Assembly: GCA_011009095.1 (NCBI GenBank)
Contig: VTPC01001851.1
Span: 1-64,000, forward strand
DNA: 64,000 nucleotides
Reading direction: 5' to 3'
Source: Ignelater luminosus
Taxonomy: Eukaryota; Arthropoda; Insecta; Coleoptera; Elateridae
Position numbers and translations under genes: made by a program. The notes under the pieces were generated by a model. That model saw nothing but the letters and a program-made list of their open reading frames with translations. It was not told the origin of the DNA and did not search any database. Positions within the stretch are counted from its first letter, which is position 1, and every line of letters starts with the position of its first letter. Shown here in pieces: positions 35,031 through 47,700 of this stretch.

Positions 35031-36904
35031 TAGTGGACGAGTTTATTAGAACTATTTGCGATATTATTGTCTTGCACAGTAGCGTGATTGATTTGCTAAA
35101 AATCAGCGAGACATTCTAGAATCTTTACAAGGAAACTTAAACTCGCTTGAAAGTTTGCAAGGCACTGCAGCGGGCTCAAGCTTTTAAAGAAGTATGCTTT
35201 GCATTTACGGCTAAGAGGAACAAATCGATTCTGTTGGGAAAGCAGGTTAGTTACACAAACTTTAATTGGATAATTGAAAACAGAATCAAAAGATAAATCG
35301 CGACGAAGAAATAAACTCACCCCATTAGTGGCAATAAATTGTCTGTATCTGACGCTTTTCTATAAAAATTAAAATTGGATTAATGTATTTAATGTAATAT
35401 TCATACATTTAATTCTAATTGACAACATTTAGAATGAATGTGTCTAGCCTTTTGTCTTGTAGACCATTTTATTTTGAAATGAAATTACAACAATTTTATT
35501 TTATCTATAATTCACTTTTTAAAATTAGGAGATGTTTGCTCACTTTTTATAAACGACGGTCTGGATATTTTCTATTTTCTATGTTTCAGTTTTTCTTGAT
35601 TGTAGCTCACTGAGTTATTTTTTTAGATATTTGTTTTTTTACAAAAACTGTTTGCGACAACTTTCATTGCAAAGGTGTCAATTGACAAGTTTTACCCACT
35701 GACGGATCTGTTTCTGCTAGGTTGTGAAGGAGAAAAAGGAAATGTTTCTGCGAGTTTCCTAAAATCCAATATTAGTAATTTTTACTACTTCTAGAGATAT
35801 CCATTTTATAATTATTGCTGAAGTAATTATTTCAGATAAAAAATGAAATTTCCACTAATTTCAGAAGTGTGTTAACATTCATTATTTAATTTCATTAAAC
35901 ACACTTAATGGCATTTTACTTTTTTAATTCTAACACGACCTAAAGTGAGAAGATTTTACACCACCAGGAGGTTTTCATATTCTTATGTCTCATAAAAATT
36001 TGACTAATAGAATTCCTTAAACACTTTTTTTACATTCACAGGAGAGATTTCTATAAAGATTGTTCCAGTTGAACGTACTTTATAACGGTTTTTATAACGC
36101 AATATAAAATCGTAATTAGATCTCCTTGATTAACGTTTCGAACACGATTTTGCGTGTTAATACCACTTAATTATTCAGTAACAAAATTTAGTGGATTAAC
36201 AATAACAGAAAATATAATAAAAGAAAACTTTGTTTACATTTTGTGCCGCATTGTATCTATAACGTTCCCTGCTAGAAGTTTAAAGAAGTGCAATCCTGAG
36301 AGTAGAAGTCTTGTATAACGCGACTTTAGTACTAGTATAACGCTTCCCTTACTGATGTAAATCACTCTTCTATTATGATAAATCTACCATTGTGTCTTTT
36401 TCTGGATGAATATTAACGTACATTTTGATTTACGGAAGAAAACATAGAAATGTGTTTTGACTTTTTTACAATTCCACTCTCTGTCTTGGAAAGCGTAAAC
36501 CGCATCAAAAGGAAACCTTTAATGTAAATAGACACTAGCTCTTTAGAAAACACTCATTTGATGATTATAAAAAATAGTGAAAAACCTAAAGCCGTGTCTA
36601 TTTATTGTACATCCTTTAAACGTTTCTTTTAAGACTACTTCGTGTGTGTTAGATATAATTGCAACGGTGAGTTTAAATGAATAGATGTTTGAATGCAGAC
36701 TTGCGTTTTTGTTTGAGATGAATGAGATTTTTTATTTAAATTTGTGTAAATAACGAAAAAAAACACAAAGTGTTAACAGAATCCATACAACACTTCTAGA
36801 GGTTTGTTGAGCTTGTTGGTTTGAATTTAGAAGCAGCGAGTTTCCATTTAATAAGAGAGATAGGATTTATGACTAAAGAATACATATATTTCTTATTTCC
36901 TCTA
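35031..36904. other. AT-rich stretch without a recognisable gene
   Basis: About 1.9 kb. Short open frames at 35096-35320 and 35419-35613 have no motif. No terminal repeats or RNA genes were seen. Confidence 0.55.
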
Positions 36905-37774
36905 CAGCTGGGAAAGCCAGACCCTAGGGCTAAGACCACTTCAGCGATTACCTAGTAAAAACATTTACTGAGGAAGAAGAGAGAAGGTAGGCATGACTAC
37001 CTCAAGGAGGCAGCTCCTTCATCATGCTTGCGTCCCGCCTGCATGAAATTAACCGATTCAAAGAGCACAAGAAGAACCCGGATTGTTTCTTGGATTAACA
37101 ACAAGGCGAGGAAAAGGGATTATGCACCTGGCTACTTGTAATATTCGAGGATTGTCAGGAAAGAAGACTGAGCTGGTGGAGGAGATGATAAAGATTAATT
37201 TGGGACTACTGGCTGTGACATAAATAAAAAGAAGAAAACAGGGCTGTGCAGAGGTACATAAAGGTTTACTGCTGTTTTATTCTGGAGTGAACAGGAGTGA
37301 GAATGCAAAAGAGGGAGGTGGGTTTATAATAATCCTTCAATAAAGGATAATATTAAAAGTTGAAGATTTGTTAATAAAGGAATAATGTACACTGGGAGGA
37401 TCAAACTCACACATTTATATACATCCGTATACGCCCCAAATGACACCGTTTTGGTAGCCGGCAAAGAACGGTTCTTTGAGGACCTGCGGTCCATCGTAAA
37501 GCTCTAGAAACATCTTCATAATGGGAGACGTAAACAGTAGGGTGGGTAACGTCCCTGATGTTACAAGAATAGCTTACCGAGCGACAATGGCAATAAGCTA
37601 GTCGAGTTTTGTGTCGTCAGTGAATTCGCCATTACTAACAGCTTCTTTCTCTATAAGAGTATGTGACGCGTTCTGTTCGTATGGTGTGTCGCGGGCGGCG
37701 TTGGCGGACGTCCATGTATGCGACGTCCCTGCTTAAGCGCCACGTTGTATCTTCTGATGCTGGACGGTCGGTGC

Positions 37775-37784
37775 TCGGGCGCCA
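37775..37784 (-). other. Primer-binding-like site of the LTR fragment
   Basis: TGGCGCCCGA on the minus strand, within ATCTGGCGCCCGAGCACCGA, matches the usual start of a tRNA-Lys type primer site. It comes right after the presumed LTR end. Confidence 0.5.
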
Positions 37785-38432
37785 GATTTGATAAGGGGGT
37801 TTATTCCCCCACCCCGTCCTTGATGCGGTCAGACGAGGGCTTACCGAGCAGCTACGCTGGAGATCCGGTCCTTCCAGGGGTCGATCAGCTGGAATTGAAG
37901 GTTGCAGAGCTCACAGATTAAATAAAACAACAAATCAGTCCAAAACAATCTATTTAACAAAGCCAGATTATGGTACAGGCAAATCTACCTTTTAAGTGCT
38001 ACTTCTACCACCCCCAAGCAGTGCAGCAAGCAGGTTAGGGTGCAAGCGGTGAATCGAAATCAGGTTTTGGTACGTGCCTTCAAGAAACAAAGGGACAAGG
38101 CGTATGTGGGGTGTCTAGGAGACTGGAGGAACGGAGTTACCCAGCGGAGGCCGGACGATTCTACCGCCAAGCCCGCACCGGGATAACCTGGGCAGCGTTA
38201 CGACAAATGGTCTCTAACCGTCCGGTGTAATATCACCACTAAAGGAAAGGAACAGGTCGTGAGAATATATACAAGGGTACGGTAGGAGGAAGAAGGTATA
38301 TCGGTCAGAAGGGAAAAGGCACCTCTATATGTTACGGCTTACCAGGTACTTACTTTGCACTGGAGTCTTCTTGTCGAGCTGGAAGGCTGGTTCGACTGGT
38401 ACCACAACTGCCTTGTTCCGGTCGGCCGCTCG

Positions 38433-38440
38433 CTTATATA
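38433..38440 (-). promoter_or_regulatory. TATA box in the LTR fragment
   Basis: The minus strand reads GGGTATATAAGCGAGCGG in GC-rich surroundings. CAGTTGTGG about 30 bases downstream is a plausible initiator. This is the expected arrangement for an LTR promoter. Confidence 0.5.
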
Positions 38441-40243
38441 CCCGCCCGGTTCCCCCACGCTAAGCAACCAGTCGTAGTGGAAGGATCCGGAGGGAACAAA
38501 GCGAGCAAGTGGGGACTAATTGCCTAAGTGCTCCTATTCCCTTATTAATAATTATATTTCCCTTAGTAAATTCCCCCACGGGATTAATATTTAATTAATG
38601 GGTATTCCACAAAATTTCATTTTACAAACTTAATGAAAAAATTCATACAATATATTCTAAACAATAATTAATCACTTGGTGAACCCAGAAAATATAAAAT
38701 CATTGACGGCTAAGATTAATTAATAGAAAAACCAATGGTGTAAATAAATCATAATAGATAAGCGCGCTACGTGCCGATTAGCTTCCTCAGTTGGTGCGTA
38801 CGGCGCGCCACATGTTATAATTTGTTATTCCGGAAGCGATTTACAGTAACTTCGTTACATTATCCGAGAGGAACCAGGCCGGTAGGAGAGCTCAGTCATC
38901 GATTATATAATCGTGAGCAGGGGCTTTTTTATGAGAGTTTTGGACAGCGGGGTATTGAAGAGACCAGAAATAGGTTTTGACCACCACCTAGTGAGGATGA
39001 CTTTCATGGTGCCAATATGTAGGAATACAAAAGGAAGAAAAAAAGTAAATACAAGAATTAAGAACCACAAACTCAGAGATGAAGAATTAAAAGAAGAATT
39101 CCGAAAGTCGGTACAAGAAAAGTACAAGCAGCAACAAAGAGAATTCTCTGCAAATGACTTGTGGAAAGAATTTGGGGCACATTTAAGAACATAATAATAG
39201 AAGCAGCAGAAACAGCTTTGGGGAAAAGCAGAGTTGAAAGAAAGGTGAAAAGAACCAGGTGGTGGACAAAGGAGGTTAAGTAAAACATGGTCAACAAACA
39301 AATAACATGAAAGACGTATTTGACAAATAGAAACGATGAAAACAAGGACGCCTACAGAAATGCAAGAAGAGAAAGTAAAATTAAAGTAAAAGAAGCTAAA
39401 CAAAAATTATGGGAAGAATTTGAAACATTTATAGAGGAGGCGCACTAGGGAAACCAAACAAAAACTTTTTTACGGAGTATTAAAATCAATGAGAAAAGAT
39501 AAAGAGTGTCCTATTTAAATAATTAAAAACAAAGAGAGACAAGTATTGCCTGAGAGCAAGGACATAATGATGAGATGGAAGGAGGACAGAATGCAGCTCA
39601 TTCAGCAGTGGACCTAGTGTCTGCGTCAAGGGAGAACCGCCAAAGAGTGACAATGGAGGAATTTTTCGAGGTAATTGGAATGGTTAAGTTGAAAAGAAAG
39701 AAATGTTGAAATGCATTGGTCAGGCCGGCCAAGAAGCTTTTCTGGTTATTTTTAGTTAGTTAATAAGCAAAAGAGAATTTTGGACGACTGGGGCCAGTCT
39801 ATTATATTTCCCTCATCAAAAACGGCGACAAGAGAGACTGTGGAAATTACGGGGGTATTGTCTTAGTGTTTCTCAGTGTTCCAGAAAAGATATATGTCAG
39901 AATCCTAAAGGCGAAGTTGCGTACTGCTCTGGACAGCAGGCTGGCAGACTCTCAGTGCGGGTTTCGAGGAGAGAAAAGCACCCAGGTCCTGATATTCATT
40001 GTGCAGAAAATGGGAAAGCAGTTGATAGAGCACGGCAGAAAGATCCATCAGGCGTTCATAGACCTGGAGAAGGCTTTCGATCGAGTTCCCAACAAACAGG
40101 TCTGGCAACTTCTGCAAGAATATGGTGTATCAGAGGATGACGTAGTGGCTACCAGCAGTTTGTGTAGCAACTGCATGAGCTATGTTTATTGCACGTTTGA
40201 CAAATGGAAGAGTCACTTCCTCTTAACATGTATGAAAATGTAA

Positions 40244-43200
40244 GATAGGTATGTCCGATCATTAATCTTGTAATGACACATTGTTTTTTTCTACTCCACT
40301 CAGGTAGTATCCACCGGTCAACACTGTTTTATTTGACAAAATAAACAAAAGTTCCGTATTCGCTTTTTATATTTGCTTATAACGTCCATTGCTCTTATTA
40401 GGAATGCAGCAGCTAGATTTCATTCAAAGAATTAAGTTTTCTAGAAAATGCAAATTTAGATCTTCGCTGATATTATTCAAGTATCTTTTGCATCAAATCA
40501 TCATCGACATGCAAACGAATTTCCCAGAAGAAAGTGCACTTTAGCTTCAGATTATCGTTTTAACCTTAGAACCTTAGGAAGAAACTTTTTTTTTCCTGCT
40601 TGGTGCTTTTATTATGGTTTTGTGTATTTTCTTGTGTTTAGACTTTGTGTTTGCTATTACTACATCTTTTTCCACACATATTTTTACAGTTCTCTTATCA
40701 TTATTGTTTTTCGTTCTCTCTTCTTTTCCCCATTATTTTTTCTATTCATATATTATGGTTTCTCACATTAGATCTCCCATTATAATGCTGTAGTTGTTCC
40801 ACTGAACATCTATTTTTTCTTGAAGTATTTTAAAATATTGATCTTTCGTTTCCTTATTGACGAAGTAAAAACAAGCACACTGCAGATGGTCTGTCGGTGT
40901 CGCTTGGTAGTGTAATACGGTAGAACAGAGGGACCTGCTCGGTTCATGAAGTAATAGTATAGGTAGAAAGTAGCATGAATCTGGAAGCCTAGACGGAGTG
41001 CACTGTTAGGCAGCTGGAGAGCTACAAAAGTTGATTACGGTGGCTATAGGCGACCCTTTTTCTTTAGCTTCGTCGTCCTTCAGGGGTGCTGTGGAATTTT
41101 CTGAGACGAGCCTGGCGTTTGAAATTCAGAATTGATTTCCAAAGTAGGCGATGCGAGCGACTGGCAGAACCATCGATCCTGAAACTCTAATTAACGTAGA
41201 AGGCTGGACTCAATTCATATCCATCCGCACAAGATACAACACTGATCTGTTTGTAGTATTTGCGTACATCGAGGTTCCTTTGGTATAGACCATACATAGG
41301 CATGGGAGCCAATCAGTGTCTCAACTGGCTTCCATTTAGGCACATTTATTAGAAGAAACTAATTTTAGAGTAGATATCTGATCAAAACAATTAGTTCTGA
41401 AAGTCAAACTGTAAGATATAACGGACGTACTTGTTGTATATACGAAACAATTTAGTCAATTTGGCTTCGTGCCCATGAATGATATAGACGGATAAAAAGG
41501 ATGTCAGGCAAAACAAACGTGGACTTATTGTCTTGATTAGGTGGTGATAAAGTCGGTGGTCTGTCGGAGTAATAAAAAAAAATCGAGAACGGAGTGGTAT
41601 TTTTTCCACATAGCTTCTGGAGAGAGAATAGAACGTTAACGTCAAGGATTTGTAGGTCGTTGTTACTTAGTTATAAAAGACACTCAATATTACTTGCGAA
41701 AAATTTGAGTTACGATGAACTTCACCCTATATCACCTCGTTATGCCTTGGAACCTAAAACAGCGTCACCCTTTTTGTCTAGTCCAGACTCGAAATAGAAT
41801 GTAGCTTCAAAATAATTCTAAAAAGTACTAAGGGATGCTTGGTTATAAGTTGGTTTCTGATAGTATCCATATAAGACAGCAAAGTTCTTACTTGTCGCTC
41901 AAGTCTTCGAATTTAAGTACATTCTCCAAAATGTGATTTATCTGCAAACACTAAGCAGACAAGATTATCTAGGATTAGCCACTACACTGCAGAGATCTAG
42001 TCTAGAATCTCTTACTTTACGTGTTTATTCCATCATAATATGCTGAAATGGAAACTTGCAAACAGTGACACATACAACCATAGGCAAGCTCATGTATGAC
42101 TCACAGTTTCTGATGTTTTTATTGCTGTATTCATACTAAGGCAATTCACAATACGAACAGGCTTACTACCATAGAATAGAGTCTCATTCAGTTAAGTCAT
42201 TCTTTGACTCAGGTCAACGTACATACCTTACGACAACTAAGATGCTTTAAGAGTCCTACATGTACTACTTTTACAATCACTTACGGGCTGTTGAATTCTG
42301 CAAAAAAAATCAAGCAACAATCTCTAAAACCTCATTTCAGAAACGTATAAAAGTCTACAATATAATATGCCCAGAAGTTAGTACTGTCAATATAACGAAA
42401 GGTAGCATCTAAACAAAATCAATATCTCTTATTTTAAAACTTCAGAAGAAACTTAATAAATTATTCATTCTGAAAGTAATATACAGTTATCGTCTAAAAG
42501 AATAATGCGTCATCAGAGATATTACTACATTAACCCACAAAAAATAAATCTTAAAAACATAAAATGTTAAAATTCGCAAATTACTAAGAAGTGCATCTAT
42601 CAACAAAATTAAAATGTAAAAATATGCACGACTATCAATCACAAAAGTTTTCTGCTGCAAGCATCGATTATTTGAATAAATTTTTAATTAATATGACAAT
42701 CAAGCCATTATTTGAATATTCCAGATAAGACGCTGAATTCACTTTTGCATTTAAATAGTTTAAAATTGCTGATGCATCGTTTGCTTGCAGTAGTCACTTT
42801 GAAATGTAAATATCGAAAGCAAATAATAAGGAATCCGTTTTGAAATTGAAGTTCGTACATTTCTGAACGAGATGCAGCACGTCGTTACTGTCAATAATAG
42901 AAGTTATTGAATAAACAATCTAGATATGCTCTGCAAATAGAAGGAAAATTTATATTTGACAATTCTGTGTTTGTAAAAAGAAGAAAATAACACAATAATG
43001 TTTTGTTAGTACGGTTGAAAAGAAAAGTTTTTGCTACGTACTTATTGTTGAAAAGGAAGAAAGTACAATAAACTTTTAAATCTGCAAAAGCTTTTAATAT
43101 TGTGAATAAAAAGAAAAGCTAAATGGTAAAATGTTTTTTTCAAATAAGAAAATTTTTTTCTTTAATACTCAAACCAAATTGTAATTAAAGTTTTTTTTAA

Positions 43201-43729
43201 AGGTCCAAAAACCGTAAACAAAAATCGGTGAAGCTTCCACAATTTCAAAGTGTTCACTAACCTGCAATTGCATATTTTAGTTCTGCAAATCCCAAAGCAA
43301 TCTTGATTCAGTTAAAAGCTTTAATTATACTCTGACGACCACAAGCATTTACTACAATATTAATCCTATTTGAAATCCTATAGGATAAACATTCTTAATT
43401 GGATGACAGGAACTAACATAATTTTTTAAACTCACAAGTTGTTTTTATCATCCGTTCAAAATGTTTTATTGATGTTCTCAACGTCTTAAGTAAATCACAT
43501 GGGATAATCTTGACAGATATTACAAAAAAAAGTTTAGCAAATAAAACTTTTCAGACAGGCAAACCCTAATCCAGTTTCTAAAAATAATGCAGTTTCCTAT
43601 CCTATCTCCAGTTTACAAGACTTTCAAGAATTTTTACAGACATCTCTTGGGCTAGTGTTCCCTAGAATTCGATCTGCATCTTGCTGTTGCTTATATTTTA
43701 TTGCCACGAAATCGTCCATTTATTAACGG
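40244..43729. other. Long stretch without a recognisable gene, up to the assembly gap
   Basis: About 3.5 kb. The first part, to about 42000, is of mixed composition and the rest is strongly AT-rich. The short open frames (41391-41797) overlap on opposite strands and have no motif. No repeats with definable ends were seen. Confidence 0.55.
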
Positions 43730-44129
43730 NNNNNNNNNNNNNNNNNNNNNNNNNNNNNNNNNNNNNNNNNNNNNNNNNNNNNNNNNNNNNNNNNNNNNNN
43801 NNNNNNNNNNNNNNNNNNNNNNNNNNNNNNNNNNNNNNNNNNNNNNNNNNNNNNNNNNNNNNNNNNNNNNNNNNNNNNNNNNNNNNNNNNNNNNNNNNNN
43901 NNNNNNNNNNNNNNNNNNNNNNNNNNNNNNNNNNNNNNNNNNNNNNNNNNNNNNNNNNNNNNNNNNNNNNNNNNNNNNNNNNNNNNNNNNNNNNNNNNNN
44001 NNNNNNNNNNNNNNNNNNNNNNNNNNNNNNNNNNNNNNNNNNNNNNNNNNNNNNNNNNNNNNNNNNNNNNNNNNNNNNNNNNNNNNNNNNNNNNNNNNNN
44101 NNNNNNNNNNNNNNNNNNNNNNNNNNNNN
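43730..44129. other. Assembly gap of 400 N
   Basis: Exactly 400 undetermined bases. The open frames reported across it are artefacts of the N run. Confidence 1.
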
Positions 44130-44829
44130 CTTCACCATCTCTTCTTCTTCTCACATTTTCACATTACTCGACAACACCCTTACTTAATTTAATTTAATTT
44201 AGTTTAATTTGTAACGGGAAGATGCTCAAAAGTATGCACAAGTCCCGTCCAGACTAATGGTAGATGTTAAATCCCGTAGCTCATGCCGCAGATGGGGTGG
44301 ATTCTCAAATGAACTTACCTAATCTCACACAAAGAGAAGCTCACCGACTTCCAAAACTTTTACTAACTGATAGATGTTCACAAAAGAGGGCGCCAGCAGT
44401 CGTAGATCGAAGGGTTCTGATGGTCGGTCACGCGACTACTCGTGAATCCGACACCCTGTATATAGGCTTCTTGCGAAACCTCACCCTGTGTGTAACTTAC
44501 CTCGTGGAAGCTTTATTAGAACTCGCTTCAACGTTTCACGATTGAGATTCGACACGAAATAAAAAAACTAAAAACACGTGATTTGTCTTGTCTGAACAAA
44601 GGTATCTGACCTTTAATTGAAATTTAGACTAAGCACCACCGTGCTTTTTAATAGCCAAACGAACAAAGTAACGAAATTAACACTGCTTGTCTGGACCAGA
44701 GATCCACTTACAAAGAAAACAAAATGTAAATAATCGACCTTTCTTACATTTATTAAAACAAGAGGCCTGCAGGCTAGAAAATGGATGGTGGCAACGAGTT
44801 ATCTCCAAACCAAAAATGGCATTACAACT
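44130..44829. other. No gene recognised
   Basis: The stretch begins with a TTCTTC-rich segment and a short (TTAAT)n-like tract at about 44183-44211. TGTAACGGGAAG follows, which could be an LTR start, but no partner end is visible. A 93-codon plus-strand frame (44264-44545) starts MLNPVAHAADGVDSQM and has no motif I recognise; the sequence is GC-richer here and may be part of an old repeat. Confidence 0.35.
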
Positions 44830-45140
44830 GAGGAAAGACGCGGATGAAAATTAATCGATACCGTATATAGTGACAGACTAATAGGGAAAGTGATACCAAG
44901 GCCTTGGTATAAACTTTAGGAAAAGATGCAAAATGCATCCCGTTATGGACAGGGTATGTACCTTTTAGGTCGTATGAATCCAGGTTCCACTTGAAAAACA
45001 TACAAGCTATCAGTACATGTGGTGCGGAACAGGATAAAGCTGGGCATATCACATTCAGATGTATGATGGACACTAGACAAAGGGTTAGAGATCTTTTTAG
45101 GCGCTTCTGCCATCAGGCGGGAATTTTATTGATTAACTGC
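44830..45140 (+). mobile_element. LINE 3' scrap with C-terminal zinc-binding motif
   Basis: The plus strand reads FRSYESRFHLKN, then ISTCGAEQDKAGHITFRCMM and DTRQRVRDLFRRFC. This is the C.CG..E...H..F.C pattern near the C-terminus of R1/TRAS/jockey-like ORF2 proteins, where CCHC residues follow the RT. Upstream sequence is too decayed to read and downstream there is no poly(A). Confidence 0.55.
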
Positions 45141-46016
45141 ATCACCATTTTACTTTGAGAAGTTTGACAAGATTGAATCAAACGAAATCTAAATTACTTG
45201 TGTTCGTTCATCATACCACACCAAGAAAGCATTAATGAAAAAAAGATAAAATGCGTTTATGTTATTATAACATTAAAGACTTCATCCAACAAGTTGATGT
45301 TATGATCTAACAAGATACTTTAATCTTTTATTACATTAAAGAGTTAGTTACGCAATAAGTATAACGATGACCTTCCGATATGCAAATTAATGAACAAAAG
45401 AAAAAAACAAGAAGGAAAGAAAGAAAATGTAATTCCGGTCACAAAGCCCTTTAATTTCCATCCGTATACAAATTCAGAAGTCTAAAGCAGAAATTGTTAT
45501 GAAAATAATACGTCCTACTTATTATTCAACGTAATTGAATTTACATTTGTAAAGATTTAATAACAACTCTCTCCCTACAAAGCGCCTCCTGGCTTGCGAA
45601 ATTCAGGTAACCAACCAAGTCTCGCGCGCATTACGTATACCGTTAGCTAAAATTGCAAGGCAGTGAATAATTAAAGATAAGCGGGGGAGAAAATAAAAAC
45701 AGCGTCGACATTTTAAAATCGTTATCTTTTGCCATAGTTGGAAAGTATAACGACGAGAATAATGACCTTAGAATGGATGAAATTGAAGTAAAGAGGAAAA
45801 AGGGATGTAATCCGCTTTTAAACTGCAGTTTATTGATTTTTAATTTTTAGTGTTTTCTCTCTATTATTTTATATAAATTGAACTTTCTAGCTTAGCGAAG
45901 AACGCTAAATTTCAAATATCAAATAAATTATATCTTGTTGCATTTTGACTTAACATTAGCTCTTGATTAAAAATTTAACTAAATATTATGTGTTTGATTT
46001 TTATTTAGTATCTATA
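45141..46016. other. AT-rich stretch, nothing recognised
   Basis: No frame or repeat I can support. Confidence 0.55.
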
Positions 46017-46018
46017 TA

Positions 46019-46337
46019 CAGTGTGTCCGAAAAGTATGGAATATCCTATATATCATCTCAGTAAATATGCATTTTATGGCAAAATGTTTCCTATAAAAGT
46101 TGTTTAGTGTTTAGTTTTACATTACAGGGCAATACCAAATAACTATTTTTTAAAAAAAAAGCGCAACGATTTAACGCTTCAATTTTTTTTAATGGGAAGG
46201 TATCCCTTTATTCTACTCATTCGATAGAGAATGTTTTTCTATTTTCAATGATGTAAAACTTTGATACAATTGCATAAGTAAATTTTGATTAAAACGCAAA
46301 AAATTGTTTGAAAGTTTATTTTAATATTCATCTGTTA
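46019..46337. repeat. Left long terminal inverted repeat, copy 1
   Basis: Pairs with 47374-47698 in inverted orientation. The match ends at CATCTGTTA; the right arm has about ten extra bases (ATAACGCTT region) near its inner end. Confidence 0.85.
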
Positions 46338-46372
46338 AGAATTGACAATTTTGTATAACTACACTCTACAGT

Positions 46373-47170
46373 TCATAGAAGGTGTTCAAAGTGTGCACCA
46401 TTCACAGCTTGACAATGATAAAGTCGTCTTTCAAATTCGTTTACTGCATTTTGAATCGTTTCTGGTGTGATAGCTCTAACAGCTAAAGCAAGAACTAAGT
46501 CAAATCTTAAAAAATTTAGATAAGCATCCGCTGTTAAACTATGTTCTATAAAAAAAGGTCCCAAAATTTGGGTTCCAATAATTCCTGCCCAGACATTGAC
46601 TTTCTGCTGATATTGGGTGTGCCCTTCTACATACCAGCCAGGATTTAGCGAAGACCAGTAGCGCGGGTTTTCTTTGTTACTGGTAACATTCAAACAAAAC
46701 GTTGCCTCATTAGTGAAGAGGATGTTTTTATGAAAATTTGCATTTTCTTGAAGCCTATGTGTTATTCTTTGTAAAATTGAAATCTTCGATCTAAATCATC
46801 TTTTAATAATTCTTGAACTATACAAGGTTTATAAGGATGTCATTTCTCCTTTCTTAGAACTTCGTGTGCAGTGGATTTCTTCAAAGTACAATTTGTCGAA
46901 CAGAAACATGTGGATTTTTCACGACAGCCACCATTATATTCTCACGTTGTTCATTATTTAGAACTTTAGGCCTACCCGTTTTTGGACCATCTTTGACAGA
47001 ACCCGTCTTATGAAATTTATGCAAAATTTTACTTACAGTAGACTAAGAAATATGGTATTCGGGTGCACGTTATTCAACAAATTGCAAACTTCCTCCTGTG
47101 TTCTCCTTCTGTCCCCATATCCCAGCATCATTAAAATTTCGATACGATGTTTTTCTGATAAATGATCCAT
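46373..47170 (-). pseudogene. DD41D transposase with an internal deletion (copy 1)
   Basis: Start MDHLSEKHRIEILMMLGYGD at 47170 (ATG kept). The N-terminal helix-turn-helix part then shifts frame after NNVHP. The central part has FCLNVTSNKENPRYWSSLNP, QKVNVWAGIIGTQILGPFF and AYLNFLRFDLVLALA. It then jumps directly to VRAITPETIQNAVNEFERRL and CQAVNGAHFEHLL, with stop at 46373. The jump is an in-frame loss of about 91 codons at about 46479. In copy 2 that segment holds QQDGAPPH and SPDLSPLDFF, the second and third catalytic aspartates. The protein is therefore certainly dead. The deletion junction has only a two-base overlap (AA). Confidence 0.9.
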
Positions 47171-47373
47171 AGCAAGTCGTATTTTTGTAACTTTGTTATC
47201 CTCACGTTAATCAAAATGCTTAAATTAATTAAACAAATAACTTTTCGCATCAGTTCGGTTATTAATTAACATTTCTACGACGCATTCAACTGTTGCAACA
47301 AACAAAAGTGTATCACACCGACCATAATGTGACTAGATGATATTGAAAATTTAAAAGACCGCGTCTGGAAAGG

Positions 47374-47698
47374 TAACAGATGAATAAATAAACTTTTAAG
47401 CGTTATTCAAACAATTTTTTGCGTTTTAATAAAAATTTACTTATGCAAGTGTATCAAAGTTTTACATCATTGAAAAGAGAAAAACATTCTCTATCGAATG
47501 AGTACAATAAAGAGATAGCTTCCCTTTAAAAAAAATGGAAGCATTATTCGTTGCGCTTTTGTTTTTTTAAAAAATAGTGATTTGGTATTGCCCTGTAATG
47601 TAGAACTAAACACTGAACAACTTTTATAGGAAACATTTTTCCATCAAATGCATATTTACTGAGTTATATAGGATATTCCATACATTTCGGACACACTG
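47374..47698. repeat. Right long terminal inverted repeat, copy 1
   Basis: Inverted partner of 46019-46337. The first 20 outer bases differ only at AAATG versus AAAAG. Confidence 0.85.
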
Positions 47699-47700
47699 TA

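Larger units (their letters stand above)
37671..38815 (-). mobile_element. LTR retroelement fragment (LTR plus start of leader) inserted in the LINE
   Basis: This GC-rich block sits exactly where the LINE endonuclease is interrupted. On the minus strand it starts TGTGGCGCGCCGTACG near 38815. A TATA box follows, and an AATAAA within GGGGGAATAAACCCCC near 37800, and then TGGCGCCCGA (37775-37784), a classic primer-binding sequence. I read this as one LTR of about 1.0 kb plus about 100 bases of leader; the rest of the element is missing. The family cannot be fixed without a coding part; Ty3/Gypsy or another LTR group is likely. It is a fossil fragment. Confidence 0.5.
36905..40243 (+). mobile_element. 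LINE remnant (endonuclease and RT) split by an LTR fragment
   Basis: The endonuclease starts at about 37120 with ATCNIRGLSGKKTELVEEMI and continues LLLFYSGVNRSENAKEGGGF and IFIMGDVNSRVGNV (GDFNARVG motif). It breaks at about 37670 after NSFFLYKSM. It resumes at about 38850 with REEPGR, SSVIDYIIVSRG and IGFDHHLVRMTF (the SDHHLV box closing the endonuclease domain). A linker runs at 39.0-39.4 kb, then a partial RT at 39.8-40.2 kb: SLIKNGDKRDCGNYGGIV, QCGFRGEKSTQVLIFIV, HQAFIDLEKAFDRVPNKQVW and LLQEYGVSEDD. The YADD half of RT and the 3' end are absent. There are many frame breaks. It looks related to RTE/L1-style AP-endonuclease LINEs. Confidence 0.8.
46019..47698 (-). mobile_element. DD41D (rosa-type) IS630-Tc1-mariner transposon with long TIRs, copy 1
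   Basis: 1680 bases flanked by TA (46017-46018 and 47699-47700). The termini start CAGTGTGTCCGAAA at both ends. They stay complementary over about 320 bases (46019-46337 against 47374-47698) with scattered mismatches and small gaps. Long TIRs and the 41-residue spacing seen in its sister copy are the marks of the rosa group, first described from Ceratitis rosa with terminal repeats of similar size. Compared with the copy at 52909-54861 it lacks about 275 internal bases. Confidence 0.9.

Noticed and set aside
43681-44192. Long open frames across the gap
   Set aside because: They exist only because N codons are not stops; the flanking real codons are few and unrelated.
44183-44211. (TTAAT)n-like tract considered as a satellite
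   Set aside because: Only about five imperfect units, ordinary for AT-rich DNA.
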